From Evernia prunastri (lineage: Eukaryota; Ascomycota; Lecanoromycetes; Lecanorales; Parmeliaceae), in assembly GCA_003184365.1 (NCBI GenBank), contig NKYR01000070.1, positions 124,001-188,000 of the forward strand: 64,000 nucleotides of DNA. The letters run 5' to 3'. The translations under genes and the position numbers were made by a program. Under the pieces are notes generated by a model. The model had not been told where the DNA came from. It made no database searches and saw nothing but the letters and a program-made list of their open reading frames with translations. The first letter of the stretch is position 1. Each line of letters begins with the position of its first letter. This document shows, piece by piece, positions 11,675 to 22,342 of this stretch.

Positions 11675-13940
11675 ATGGCAACTTCAACTCAAAACATGCC
11701 CCTAGTTTACCGTGTGGAGGAAATACCTACAGTCAAGTCAAAAGACGACTTGCTACTTTTGTTTCCCTCGGAAAGCAGAGACCGGATGACAGTCACATCC
11801 CTAAACCCTAGTATCAACCTGAAGCGCAGAACGTTGACTGCAACTATCCTGTTCTCACCACTGAGCCAGGAGCCCTTTCCTATCCCATTAGACCTGAACA
11901 TCTGTGTAGACAAAGAATTCTACGGCTTCACTCCACTATATACTCCCGAGAGGCACATTGATGTGGATATAATCGCAATTACGGGGCTCGCTGGTCATGC
12001 TTTCGGTTCTTGGGCCACTGCAACCCAAAGAATGTGGCTGCGGGACTTTCTTCCCCGCGACTTACCACAAGCCAGGGTCATGCTTTATGGATACGACTCC
12101 CGTATTGTCAACAGTCAGTCCAGAAGTATACTTGCTGATTTAAGCTCCAACTTTATCGCAAAGTTCAATGCTATGCGAGGCCAATCTCACAGCAAGGATC
12201 GGCCTGTGATCTTGATTGGCCATAGTCTTGGCTGCTTGATGATCAAGGAAGTACTAATTGATCTAGGCTCATATCTCGACCATCGTAGAGGTAAGCCTTT
12301 TTGAGTGGGTAGCAGTTTTTCATGCTAACATATTTGATCCAGCTTCAATCCGGCCGACAGTGAAGGCAATCATCTTCTTTGGAGCGCCGCATCGAGGTCT
12401 TGAAGTTGTCGCTATGCAATCTATGGTTCAGGGGGAGCCCTCCGAAGACTTAATTAGAGAACTTGAAATGCACTCGCCGACGTTGAGAAGACTCAATGAT
12501 GGGTTTGGTCGCGTATACAATGATGTCAACATCCTGACGATCTATGAGCTGGATCCCACAGCAACTCTGCGCAAGAACGAGTTCGGTACCTGGGAAAGGA
12601 CTGGTCCACCAGTCATGATGGTGGAAAAAGACTCTGCCATTCTTCATCGGCGTATGGAAACACATTTTGGATTGAATCAAGACCACTCTAGGATTGCCAA
12701 GGTAGACCGTGGCCAAAATGGATGTTATGATATTATCTGTCATTTTCTACAACATTCTCTTCTTTCTACGGATAAAGCGAACATCACGCCCATTGTCAAC
12801 GCCCTGGACCTTCATTCGTTCGCCTTACCCAGCTCTAACAAGGACACATCGGAATTAAGCCGTGAGCTATGGGAAGCGATCAAGAATGGCGATTCTGGAA
12901 CTGCTCGAGATTTGGTTCAAATGGTCGAGATGAGATCATTTGCGCAACTGAGCGGTAATCTATTGACTCTAGCAATACAATATTGTCCCGAGGTTTTGTC
13001 GACACTTCTGGACGCTGGCACCGACTTATCAGCCAGGGTTGACGAGAACGGCGTTCAAGCGATTCATGTTGCTGGAAGCCACGCTAAGAAGCCTGAAACC
13101 GTCAAGCTTCTGCTTGATGCAGGCGCGGTCGTGAATGCGCTTACTGGTAGAAATGCTACTCCTCTACACTATGCTTCTGCTCAGAATAATCCTGAGATTG
13201 TTCAGGCCTTGATAGATGCGGGTGCTACCGTAAATGCCTCTGACATTGATGGTTGGACTCCTCTACACGATGCTTCTGCCTGGTGTCACAATCCTGAGAT
13301 TATTCAGGTCTTGATAGATGCCGGTGCTACCGTAAATGCCTCCAATAAAGATGGATTTACTCCTCTACACTATGCTTCAACATGGAGTAACAATCCTAAG
13401 ATTGTTCAGACCTTGATCGATGCAGGTGCTATCGTAAATCCCTCCAGTAAAGATCGATTTACTCCTCTACACAGTGCTTCTACCTGGAATAGCAATCCCG
13501 ATATCGTTCAGGTCATGATAGATGCCGGTGCTACCGTGAATACATCCGACATTGATGGATATATTCCTCTACATGCTGCCGCCAGACATAGCACATCTGA
13601 AGGCGTCATTAAGGCTTTGCTTCATGCCAATGCGGATATCAATGCTCGCGATAAAAACCACCGAACACCTCTGCACAAAGCAGCAGATAACATAACCCCC
13701 AACATTATTACAGCCCTAATTGACGCAAATTCTGATATTAATGCTACCGATGTCGATGGAATGACTCCGTTGATGGAATCTGTGTTCAACGGAAATCCCG
13801 AAATATGCCGAGAGTTCTTGGCCGCTGGGGTGCGTGTCAATCGTAAAGACACATCAGGGCGGACAGCATTGCACTGGGCTGTCAGCGAAGGCAAAAAAGC
13901 AGCTGTGATCCATCTCTTAGAGTATGGGGCAGATCCATGA
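11675..13940 (+). CDS. SERAC1-like alpha/beta hydrolase fused to ankyrin repeats
   Basis: Join 11675..12290, 12343..13940 (737 aa). The 52-nt intron has GTAAGC, a GCTAAC branch and a CAG acceptor. It joins the nucleophile elbow ILIGHSLGCLMIKEV (catalytic Ser) to the next strand, AIIFFGAPHRGLE. Residues ~90-370 form the hydrolase domain typed as SERAC1/PGAP1-like. From ~400 to the end there are about ten ankyrin repeats (consensus TPLHYAS..NNPEIVQ.LIDAGATVN). In fungi this hydrolase is a common N-terminal effector domain of NLR-like proteins. Here it is joined straight to ankyrins, with no NACHT or NB-ARC domain between. Four repeats have an exact 102-nt period. The TGA at 13938 is followed by 77 open codons in the same frame. 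A role in non-self recognition is an inference. Confidence 0.85.
13110..13560 (+). repeat. 102-bp coding repeats (ankyrin units)
   Basis: The landmark ggtgct starts at 13221, 13323, 13425 and 13527, exactly 102 bp apart (34 codons rather than the usual 33 of an ankyrin repeat). The extra residue lies in the loop (WCHNP, WSNNP, WNSNP). High similarity between units points to recent duplication or gene conversion. Confidence 0.85.
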
Positions 13941-14174
13941 GCAAGAACAAGTGGTGGTGCTGAACCGAAAGATGTGCAATTCAAAGAATCCGTCCCATCT
14001 ATAACAAGAGATGAGATTCGTGAACTCATCATCAGAGCCGCAAGAACCGCAGAAGGAAGGACGCAGATCACAACGTCCTTGAGACACCGTGAACATCTGA
14101 GTACTCGTACTCGACTAAAAGACGTTCAAGACTCGGCACTGCCAGAGGAAACGGCTACTTCTGTTGAAAGTTGA
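13941..14174 (+). pseudogene. in-frame 77-codon tail beyond the stop of the hydrolase-ankyrin gene
   Basis: After TGA (13938-13940) the same frame runs open to TGA at 14172-14174 and encodes a helical, charged peptide (SITRDEIRELIIRAARTAEG...). A single CGA-to-TGA change would have cut it off. The other explanations are stop readthrough or chance. It may be the former C-terminal domain. Confidence 0.4.
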
Positions 14175-15140
14175 TGGCCAAATTTCCTGCGCGCCAGCCT
14201 AGGCATTTCTGCTGCTTCAATCTCTGAATCGGCTTGATTTTCCAGATGCCAGATCTGGAAAGCGGTATCCGAGAACGAAGCGTTACGCTGATCCTGAAGC
14301 CGACTCTCACGGCTAGGATACTTCTCTGGATAGTGCATCACCAAGATTCGTCCATATGGCGCTCATCACCGGGCCAATCGAAAAAATCGTATTTCTTACT
14401 GCTATTCATGTCCCAAAAGAAAATAATCCACAAACTTCACGACTGGAAGCGACGTCGACTACAATGACCCGGTTTGCACAACATAGAGAAATCGGCGAGA
14501 ACCTTGATGGAGTGTGTCAGAGTACAGCAGACACCGTTCTCGTGTCCGTGACTTAGTGAAACTTCGAGGAAGCATGCTAGAGAGCCGGCTCTGGAGAATG
14601 GATAGCTAAATGATGAAACGGCTGGCTTTGACGCTTTTTGGGACGATTCCTATGGGTTTGCGGCTAAGTCTTTCATCTGGTGTGGGATTGCAGTTTTTGT
14701 TCTTGTATATTTGGGCTTCATCGGAGACTTGGCGTTTGTGGAACGAGGAACGGGCGACATGTAGATCGTCCACGGCCTTGCTGCTTATAATCGATACGGG
14801 CTGTAGACCAGCGAGGTCAAACTTCAAATGAATGCGGGTGGCAAGTTTCCGTGCTGAGAACAGGGTGCCATATTCACGCCCGGTCGCTTAGTAGGAACCT
14901 TGTTTTTGAAGACAGCAAAATCGGGCGCTTCAGCACTGTAGATGAAGGCTTCGCTGATGGATATTCCGTAGTCTCTCTGGAAGATAGTCGACCATAGCTA
15001 AGGTCATAGCAAAGGCTCCGAGGTTGCGAAGAGAAGCTTACGCGGCACTAGGACAGAGTCAACGCACAAGCTAGAATAACATAGAAAGCTTGCAATGCAT
15101 TGTTGTAAAGTTATACAAGATTTCTCGATCCCAAATGGCC
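14175..15140. other. intergenic, possible minus-strand coding fragments
   Basis: Two short minus-strand frames look protein-like: 14824-14997 (FIYSAEAPDFAVFKNKVPTK) and 14606-14827. The first follows a TAG that could be a splice acceptor. They cannot be joined convincingly and no family is recognised. Confidence 0.25.
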
Positions 15141-16538
15141 CTAGTGTAACCAAGTCAAAGTCATCACCTCCTCGCCTCTACGAAACGGAACGACTTCTAT
15201 AGCTCCGTCCTCGGACTTGATTGATTCAGGGATCCTTTCGCCTTTTCGCTCGAGTCGGATGCCATGCTTAGACGTCGCTTCCTGCTCCGGCCGAGCGATC
15301 TTGTAGAACGCCCGGCCGGAATGTGAAAGGAAACCCTCGATCACTTCCCGTGAGACATCCTTGTTGATCCAGCCTAGACTCATCGCGCGTTCCAAAGCGC
15401 CGATGACGAGAGAGGTGCACCATCTGTAGAGTCTATGTTAGGGTTGAAAACAACACATCATTTCAATCAAACGCCATCAGCTGCCTGATTGGTCCAAGAA
15501 CGAAGAGTAGGCATTGTCCTGGAAAGATCACTCTCGAAGTGCAAGAAAAGGGTGGGCGGAGAGCCAAATATACATTGAAGAAGTAAAGCCGAAAAATAAC
15601 GTACGGTTGCGTAAAACAGCCTGCTGCGGCACTTTCCTTCCCTGTCTTTGATTGTATCGGATGGGGAGCGGAGTCACTTCCAAAGAAGAATTTCGATGAG
15701 CCATCGACAGCGGACCTTATGAGTGCGAGACGGTCGTCTGCAGTCTTCATGACCGGCTTGCAGAAATTGAAAACATCGCTTTCAGCATCTTCAATGGTGC
15801 CCCATAGATGATGAGCTGTGACGGTTCCCCTCACGTTCGGTCCACATTGCTTTACAGCCTCGACGCCCTCTTTCGTACTCACATGCTCAAGTACCTAGGT
15901 GATCCCAAGGCTGTTAGCGCATGGTATTGAACAGATAGTTTCCCATTTGACCTTACAATACGCAGATCTGGAAAGTCCCTATGGAGGTCAAATAATTGTG
16001 GCAGAAAATTAGATTCGGCTTTCATAGTATCATGAATGATTGCGGTCTCCAATGAACAATTCATGGACTCCCCATGCAGGTTCAAGACCAGCCCCACTTT
16101 CTGCATTGCTGCAAACACGGGGTAATATCGCTTTATATCGCGTACACCATGTTGAGAGTTGGTAGTCACTCCAGCGGGGTACAGCTTCACACCAAATATG
16201 GTGTTTGTTTGGCCAGCCAATTCGATTTGATCTGTCGTTACATCAGGGCACAAATATAACGACATCAAAAATCTAACGTTTGGAGCAAGCCGGCTCAGTT
16301 TCCTGTGATACTCTAGGGCTTGTGTGACTGATACGATAGGCTTCACTAAATTAGGCATGACGAAGATCGTATCGCACCCGCCACTCGCTAGTGGAGTGAC
16401 GAGCTCCATCATGGCACCTTCGCGTAAGTGACAGTGAAAATCGGCCTAGCAGTAGAAGTCAGCGTCCCCTAGTTGCGGTCCACTCTCACAGCATACTGTA
16501 GGAGGTAGGTCGATGGCGGTAAGGGAAGTCAAGTCCAT
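15141..16538 (-). CDS. URA4: dihydroorotase (pyrimidine biosynthesis)
   Basis: Complement join 15141..15423, 15605..15894, 15957..16445, 16497..16538, giving 367 aa, close to the yeast URA4 size. It closes carbamoyl-aspartate to dihydroorotate, step three of UMP synthesis, in the cytosol. All metal and catalytic motifs are present: DFHCHLREGA (first two His), GVKLYPAGVTTNS (carboxylated Lys), LVLNLHGE (His), LEHVST (His), TAHHL and FFGSDSAPH (Asp). Introns are 181, 62 and 51 nt. The 51-nt one is a multiple of three but contains a TAG, so it must be spliced. The start at 16538 is chosen because DHOases have a short N-terminus before DFHxH. The 3' intron (181 nt) is longer than usual here. An earlier in-frame ATG is possible but unneeded. 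Confidence 0.93.
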
Positions 16539-17148
16539 AGTCGTAACTTTTGCACCCTTCAAAAATCCGATGCGAGCTGGCAAGTATGTGTTAAGGAAAA
16601 GGGTCGATACTTTGCTGCAGGTCTTGGTTAGCAGAGGTGAAGTTGAAGGGTAAGTTAAAGCCAATTTCGTAGGGCCGCTTTGGTGTGGCTTGGCGCTTCG
16701 CTTTGGTGGGCCGCTTAGTACGGCGGACGACAATTGACAGTAGGACAAAACCAAGAGCATCTTTTTTTCTGATCCTTCGTCACCAAAAAAAGAGTATAGC
16801 TCTTGATCTTCATACGAATTACGTACGATACCTTCTTACTATTACTGTAGAGTCTTTATGGAAAGTCTTTTAAGATATTTTTTATACCTGCGACGGACAC
16901 TATGGGCGAGTATTGATCTGCTCCTACCCGAATCTTGCAATTCGATCAGCTCTAGCAGAAGTTTTCATACCATTCGAGAAACCCATTGTCGTCTGCGCAA
17001 GCTACTCTAGGAATGAGCAGGTCAAACAGCGTGTCAGATTCTTTGACTTTGATTTCAGCGTTTCCTTTGATTTCAGCCCGTATCTCTAGGACGTGATGCT
17101 GCCTTGAACGTGTAAAGATGCTGTTTTTGGCATCATACCTCCTACAGG

Positions 17149-17520
17149 GAGGATGTTAGCAGTGAGGCAGACGTTGATGTATACGAGAACAGTTTGACTA
17201 CGCTGTTTCAAGAAAATCAATTCTCATCTTGTACGAGGGCAACGACAGTGATAAGTCGGATAAAGATTACCGTGGTGTTGACGATCTTCTCGATTCCAAG
17301 GACGAGACATTGTATGATGTTATAGTATAGAACTAAATGGGAGGATGAAATCCTATAAGACTTTTATGAGTTGCTCTTCCAACGCTTTCACCACAAATCG
17401 CCCAATCGCTCAATTAACGTGTATATGTGCTTCATCTGTCGGGACGGAAAATTGTTGAAACCCCATGAAGTGCGGACGCACGTTGAGGAGAATCATACAT
17501 GGGAGCAAGTCTGCGATTGA
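17149..17520 (+). pseudogene. C2H2 zinc-finger gene relic, two frame breaks
   Basis: After an acceptor-like ctacag, one frame reads EDVSSEADVDVYENSLTTLF. It shifts to another that reads LYEGNDSDKSDKDYRGVDD and stops near 17330. A third frame, 17359-17520, reads DFYELLFQRFHHKSPNRS and contains CFICRDGKLLKP then HEVRTHVEENH, which is a C2H2-type finger, ending EQVCD before TGA. The acidic-then-zinc-finger order suggests the tail of a BED/C2H2 nuclear protein or a transposon-derived protein. Two frame changes make it non-functional. Confidence 0.4.
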
Positions 17521-18399
17521 CAAAGGTTGAACGTTCTAGTGTTGACCAATGGAGAAAAAAGTGACTGCGCTGAGAGCACTACTACGATCACATTGAGGGT
17601 CGGTGTGGTGGGGAGGAAAGGGTTCTTTGCGGGTTTGACCTGATTGAGAGTGAGCTTGCGGCTTTCACCTTTCGAAAATTGAAGCTTCTGGGAGTGCCGC
17701 TCATCGGCAGCTACGGTGCGGCTACTTGGTGCAGCTTGTCGTTGATCGGATGGTATCAATGCTGCTTTCAAGCATGTGATGTGGGAGGTTCTGAGGTCAG
17801 TTAGATGTGTTGGTCATTTTCTCTTCTTCACGAGATCGGAAGCGTTGTCACATGTACAAGGCAAGCTTTATGCCGGGGTTCAATTGGAGGGGACTCGGAG
17901 AGGAATGTAAGAGCATCGGTCGTAACTCATGTATAGAAGAACGCGGAGACCCTTCGAATAAACTCGGATGTCCTCGCTTTTTTTCTTTACCGTTCAAAGA
18001 TATATTCTAGCTACGGCTCCATGACTTGGGATGTGGTCTTGACCCCCGTCCTCTCAATCACGTGGTGGTACACGATAGCACAGAGAAGAAGGAATTGGTC
18101 TGGTAAAGATCAAAGTTGAAAGTAGACAAAGAGGAGAGCAACTTGTGCCTTATGTTGCCTTCCATACAAGATCTCCCACAACTCGTACGTCTTCTCCCAC
18201 CACGACATCACGCTAAAGAATACATTCTCGTTATCTTCGACTAAACGGAGTCGGGGCATTCAAGCAGAGAGGCGGCTTCGGACTGGTTCCCAGCACATGA
18301 CCGATCTCGTCTGTACCTGGATGCAACGGCAAGTCTACAAGCGCTTTTCGTCTGTCTAGAAGTGTGCAAGTGTCTCAATACTGGTCTTATAGCGACCTG

Positions 18400-18680
18400 G
18401 TGCCGACTCGACGAGCCTCTGGATTGATGCCGATTCAGTACCGACTTTGATGAGATCTCAATTTTGGTTAAATGCTGATGAGAAAATCTCGTTCTGGTGC
18501 CGAATGTATATCTACTTGATAGACTCGACCTGGTATGGACTTGGTAAAAAGGTTTCGATGTGCTGCCTACTTGCTGTCGACTTGGTGGAAGAGCTTCGGT
18601 TTGCTGCCGACTTGCTACCGACTTCGTAGATGAATTATATTTTGATTGCTATTTGATGGCGACTTGTTGGCTAATCCGAC
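18400..18680. repeat. degenerate short repeats (GCCGACTTGGT-like)
   Basis: Variants of tgccgact(t/c)g recur about every 25-40 bp (18408, 18430, 18577, 18607, 18618 regions). They look like a decayed minisatellite; unit boundaries are unclear. Confidence 0.4.
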
Positions 18681-19470
18681 CTTCTATCGATGGCGCCTGT
18701 AGATACTTGTATAGGCTGGCCAGCTTTGTCTCCTTAAAGTTGCCTTTGAGCCCTGGGTACCGAGATCTCCTGAACTATCCCTCCAACTCTATCTCTATAT
18801 TATACTAGGCGCTTGATGCTCGAAATTGAGGGGGACAGGCCGCTCTTACGGACTAGTGAAGGTCCAGGCACTGTAGATTTTCAAGATCTAATCACTCGTA
18901 GGTTGGATCGAATCTAGCCGGCCATGGAGCCTTCGGGTGGTAGGAGTTCTCATGACAAGTGCTTCCATTTGATGGAATGCCCGTGATGAAGACCTGGGAT
19001 TTTCCTCTTCTTTCTCCCAGCCCTCAAAGATTCAAAGCTACTCGCTCCAGTATTGATGACATTGTAATTCTCGCGGAGAAATTTTGGACGAGACTTATTA
19101 GAGCTTACTCGTACACTGTGGTATCAATTAAAGCACTAAAGTCGATTTCCAGAGCTAGAGTACCAAACGAGGCCAGCCAGGCCGAAAGTCTTTTTGTGTA
19201 TCGCTGACTAAGCGGGGCCTCGGTTACTGCGCGGGTGCATACAGAACAACTTAATTTCAAGCCTTGTCGGATAAGCGATCTCAATTGATTACGTCTGGCC
19301 TGCAAGTGGTCTTTCCACACAGGGGGGGAGGTCAGTTGTAGCGCTCAGGCAGAATCCTTCCAAGGGACCAGCTTCCTACCTTATCGCTTCTGAATCACCA
19401 ATTAAGGCCAACCCAACAGCACAATCAGCTCGGTACCTACCGCATCCTTTCGTCAATAGAGACCACCGAT

Positions 19471-21756
19471 ATGAATGCGGGTCTGAGTAGGAGGCATGAT
19501 GCAAATACGGAGACACTTGATGGTCCTTCCTCTGGAGACAGCAGTCACACCCCGACCCCCGCAAGCTGCATGCTTTGCCGCCGCCGCAAGGTGAAGTGCG
19601 ACCGCAACACTCCTTGTGGCAACTGTCAGCGGTCAAGAGCTGAGTGCGTCCCATTCATTCCTTCAGGGACTGCGCGAGGGAGGCAAGGTGGAAGAAAGAG
19701 GAAGAGGGAAGGAGGGGAAATACTGGAGCGAATTACAAAATTGGAGGGCTTGGTCAAAAGCATTGAAGGAAATGAGACGCCACAAGGAGAGCAGGAGAGG
19801 ACGGCTGGCGACGACAATATTGGTGCTACACCAGCTTTCAATGCCAATGCAAGTGAGGGATCCCCCAACGTTCGTGATCGTAACCAACCTGCAACGCCAC
19901 GGCTAGACAAGTATCTAGCAACTTCGTTTTGGGTGAGTCTGAGCGAGCAAATACATGGGTTAAAGGATGTCCTTGGAGGATCATCAGATGATGAAGGCGA
20001 GGGCAAGCTGGCGCCGCCATCCGGAACGTCGAGCTTGGATCCGCAACACTTGCAACAGTCTAATCATTCGGGGTTTGCCATTCTCCGCACAACTACCGCC
20101 GAGGAAATCATCCCTCCAAAACCTCATCAGGTCTACACATTCTGTGACATATACTTAGCCAATGTTGATCCAATCTTCAAAGTCTTACATGGCCCATCCC
20201 TACGCAAATACCTGCAGGAAAACGCGGTAGAACTTGATTGTAGTCCAGGGGCTGGGGGGCTAGAGGCATTGAGATTCGCCATCTACTACGCTGCCGTTAC
20301 AAGTATGGATAATGGAGAGTGTAGACATCGGATTGGCGAAGATAGAACGGTCCTGCTGGCAAGGTACCGAATGGGAGCCGAGTCGGCATTGGCGAAGGCA
20401 GACTTCATAAATACGGTCGAATTGTCGACCTTGCAGGCTTTTGTTATATATCTGGTAGGTTCTTGCTTAATAGCGAGAGAAATACATTCCATTGGTACGA
20501 CTCTGACTTGGATGTATCAGGTATCCGTGCGCTCCAACGATACAAGCCGTCGCACGTGGACACTCACAAGTGTCGCGGTCCGTATCGCTGAAGCTATGGG
20601 TCTGCATCATGATAGCACTACTTCCTCCTCTCGGCCTTTTGACAATGAGATGCGACGGCGTTTATGGTGGCAGATATGTGACCTCGACCATCAAACAGCC
20701 CAAGACCGAGCGTCAGACCCCTTAGTCGCTGCCAACTCCTCCAGCACGAGATTGCCTCTACACATCAATGACGAGGATATAAGTCTCACTTCGTCTGAGG
20801 AGGTGATAGAAAGGGAGGGTTGCACGGACATGACCTTTGTTCTGAGCTGTCACGAGATGTTGGAGGGGATGAAGAATTCATCATACGTATACACAAGTGC
20901 GAATGGCTATTCACAGGGGGAACCGCGAGGGGTACCGGGTGAGAGTGTAAACGCCGTCATCAACCTCCAGCGGCATATCGAAGAGAAATATTTACGTCAT
21001 CTCAACTTGACTCGTCCATTTCACTGGTTTACAAGAACCGTTGTGGATATAATTACTGCGGTCATGTGGCTCCTCCTTTATCGGCCTATGAAGAGACGCC
21101 CGGATGGTATCCCTTCATCCCAGCTTGCGCATCCAGGCATCCTTCGGCTGTCGGTTGATGTGGTTGAAAGAATCCATCAACTACAAACAGATCCAGCGGC
21201 GAGTCAATTCAGATGGCTGAGCCAAACCTATGTACAATGGCATGCTTTAGCAGTGACCATTGCTGAGCTGTGTGTCGAAACAGAGGGCCCAATGGTCGAA
21301 AAGGCATGGGCGGTCGTTGAGCCTGCTTTCCAGCAAATGGCGCAGCACGTGGCAGATTCGGACAGAGGCATGCTGTGGCGGCCAATCAAGAAGTTGATGG
21401 GCAGAGCACGAGGAGTAAGGCAGAAGTACCTCTCCTCCCGCTTGGCAATGACGACCTTATCATCATCAGCCGCGGTCTCCAATACAAATGAACAGAAGGA
21501 TCCTTCAATTGAGACAGCGCACTCGTACTCTGACATCAACGGCTCCACGCAGTGGCTATCGAAGAGTCCGACGCAGCCCAATCAAGAGTATCAACCGGTC
21601 AATTCCATTGCAACCTCGGAACCTTTCGATTGGGATCCCTGGCTGACCGCTGCGACAGCTGCGACTACAGCGACGACTCAGAGTCACAACGACACTAACA
21701 TGGACGATATGGCATGGACGAACTGGGAAGACTTCATTAACGATTTTCAAGGATAA
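19471..21756 (+). CDS. Zn2Cys6 transcription factor, fungal-specific TF domain
   Basis: A single open frame of 761 codons, or 739 after an internal intron. The zinc cluster at residues 33-59 has six Cys (CMLCRRRKVKCD.. to NCQRSRAEC), followed by a basic linker (GRKRKREGG). The middle homology region (~220-480) has the hallmarks WTLTSVAVRIAEAMGLHHD and RRRLWWQICDLD, i.e. the fungal_trans domain. At 20455-20520 there is a 66-nt stretch with GTAGGT, a CTGAC branch and a TATCAG acceptor that is in frame and stop-free. Removing it restores the usual spacing (AFVIYL then VSVRSND), so I think it is an intron. The protein is nuclear and binds CGG-type sites. The MFS exporter 586 bp downstream on the same strand is the likely target. 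Confidence 0.9.
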   Translation: MNAGLSRRHDANTETLDGPSSGDSSHTPTPASCMLCRRRKVKCDRNTPCGNCQRSRAECVPFIPSGTARGRQGGRKRKREGGEILERITKLEGLVKSIEGNETPQGEQERTAGDDNIGATPAFNANASEGSPNVRDRNQPATPRLDKYLATSFWVSLSEQIHGLKDVLGGSSDDEGEGKLAPPSGTSSLDPQHLQQSNHSGFAILRTTTAEEIIPPKPHQVYTFCDIYLANVDPIFKVLHGPSLRKYLQENAVELDCSPGAGGLEALRFAIYYAAVTSMDNGECRHRIGEDRTVLLARYRMGAESALAKADFINTVELSTLQAFVIYLVGSCLIAREIHSIGTTLTWMYQVSVRSNDTSRRTWTLTSVAVRIAEAMGLHHDSTTSSSRPFDNEMRRRLWWQICDLDHQTAQDRASDPLVAANSSSTRLPLHINDEDISLTSSEEVIEREGCTDMTFVLSCHEMLEGMKNSSYVYTSANGYSQGEPRGVPGESVNAVINLQRHIEEKYLRHLNLTRPFHWFTRTVVDIITAVMWLLLYRPMKRRPDGIPSSQLAHPGILRLSVDVVERIHQLQTDPAASQFRWLSQTYVQWHALAVTIAELCVETEGPMVEKAWAVVEPAFQQMAQHVADSDRGMLWRPIKKLMGRARGVRQKYLSSRLAMTTLSSSAAVSNTNEQKDPSIETAHSYSDINGSTQWLSKSPTQPNQEYQPVNSIATSEPFDWDPWLTAATAATTATTQSHNDTNMDDMAWTNWEDFINDFQG

Positions 21757-22342
21757 TGGACGTGATATTAGGCTTGGAAGCCTTTACATCACAATCTCCA
21801 AGCGCTTAAGGGAGCATCGAGAAGCGATGGATTTCAAAGTTACTAAAATTGAAAGCCAGGAAACTTCAGCTATACTGTGCGACGCTGACTAAAAATGATC
21901 AGTTGAATATTGTGGCACTCGAGAGAGACTCCGGTATAAACACAAGTGTCCGAAAGCCCGATCCCGCTTACAAGATGACTCGTACTTTGGAAAACAAAAT
22001 CCGGTGGTACGCTAGTACGTATGTGGTTAGCGATCTTCGTTAATCAAAAACCGACAGCGCTTCAGCGAATCAGCTTTCCGCGGAGAGCCGGAGTGTCGAG
22101 ACCGGAAGGATCGAATTCGCGGATACGAAACCTCGCGCTTGTCGGAGTCCATGCCCTCGCTCAATGAGGCGATGAGCTTACTCTCTCTCTAGTTAATGAC
22201 TTCCTCTCTCACATTATACTGTCAACTATATTAGACCGCTTCCCCTCCTAAGCTCTTCCATTACTTCTTTGTCAATCATCAATAAATCATAGCATCCCTT
22301 GTCTTCTCCGTTCCATCAAAGTCAACAATCAGATTACGCACT

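Larger units (their letters stand above)
16539..19470. other. gene-poor stretch with one zinc-finger relic
   Basis: No intact gene. It holds the relic at 17149-17520 and degenerate short repeats at about 18400-18680. The remaining open frames are short and unconvincing. Confidence 0.5.

Noticed and set aside
14126..14344. 72-codon minus-strand frame downstream of the ankyrin gene
   Set aside because: Overlaps the in-frame tail on the other strand and shows no family or splice support.
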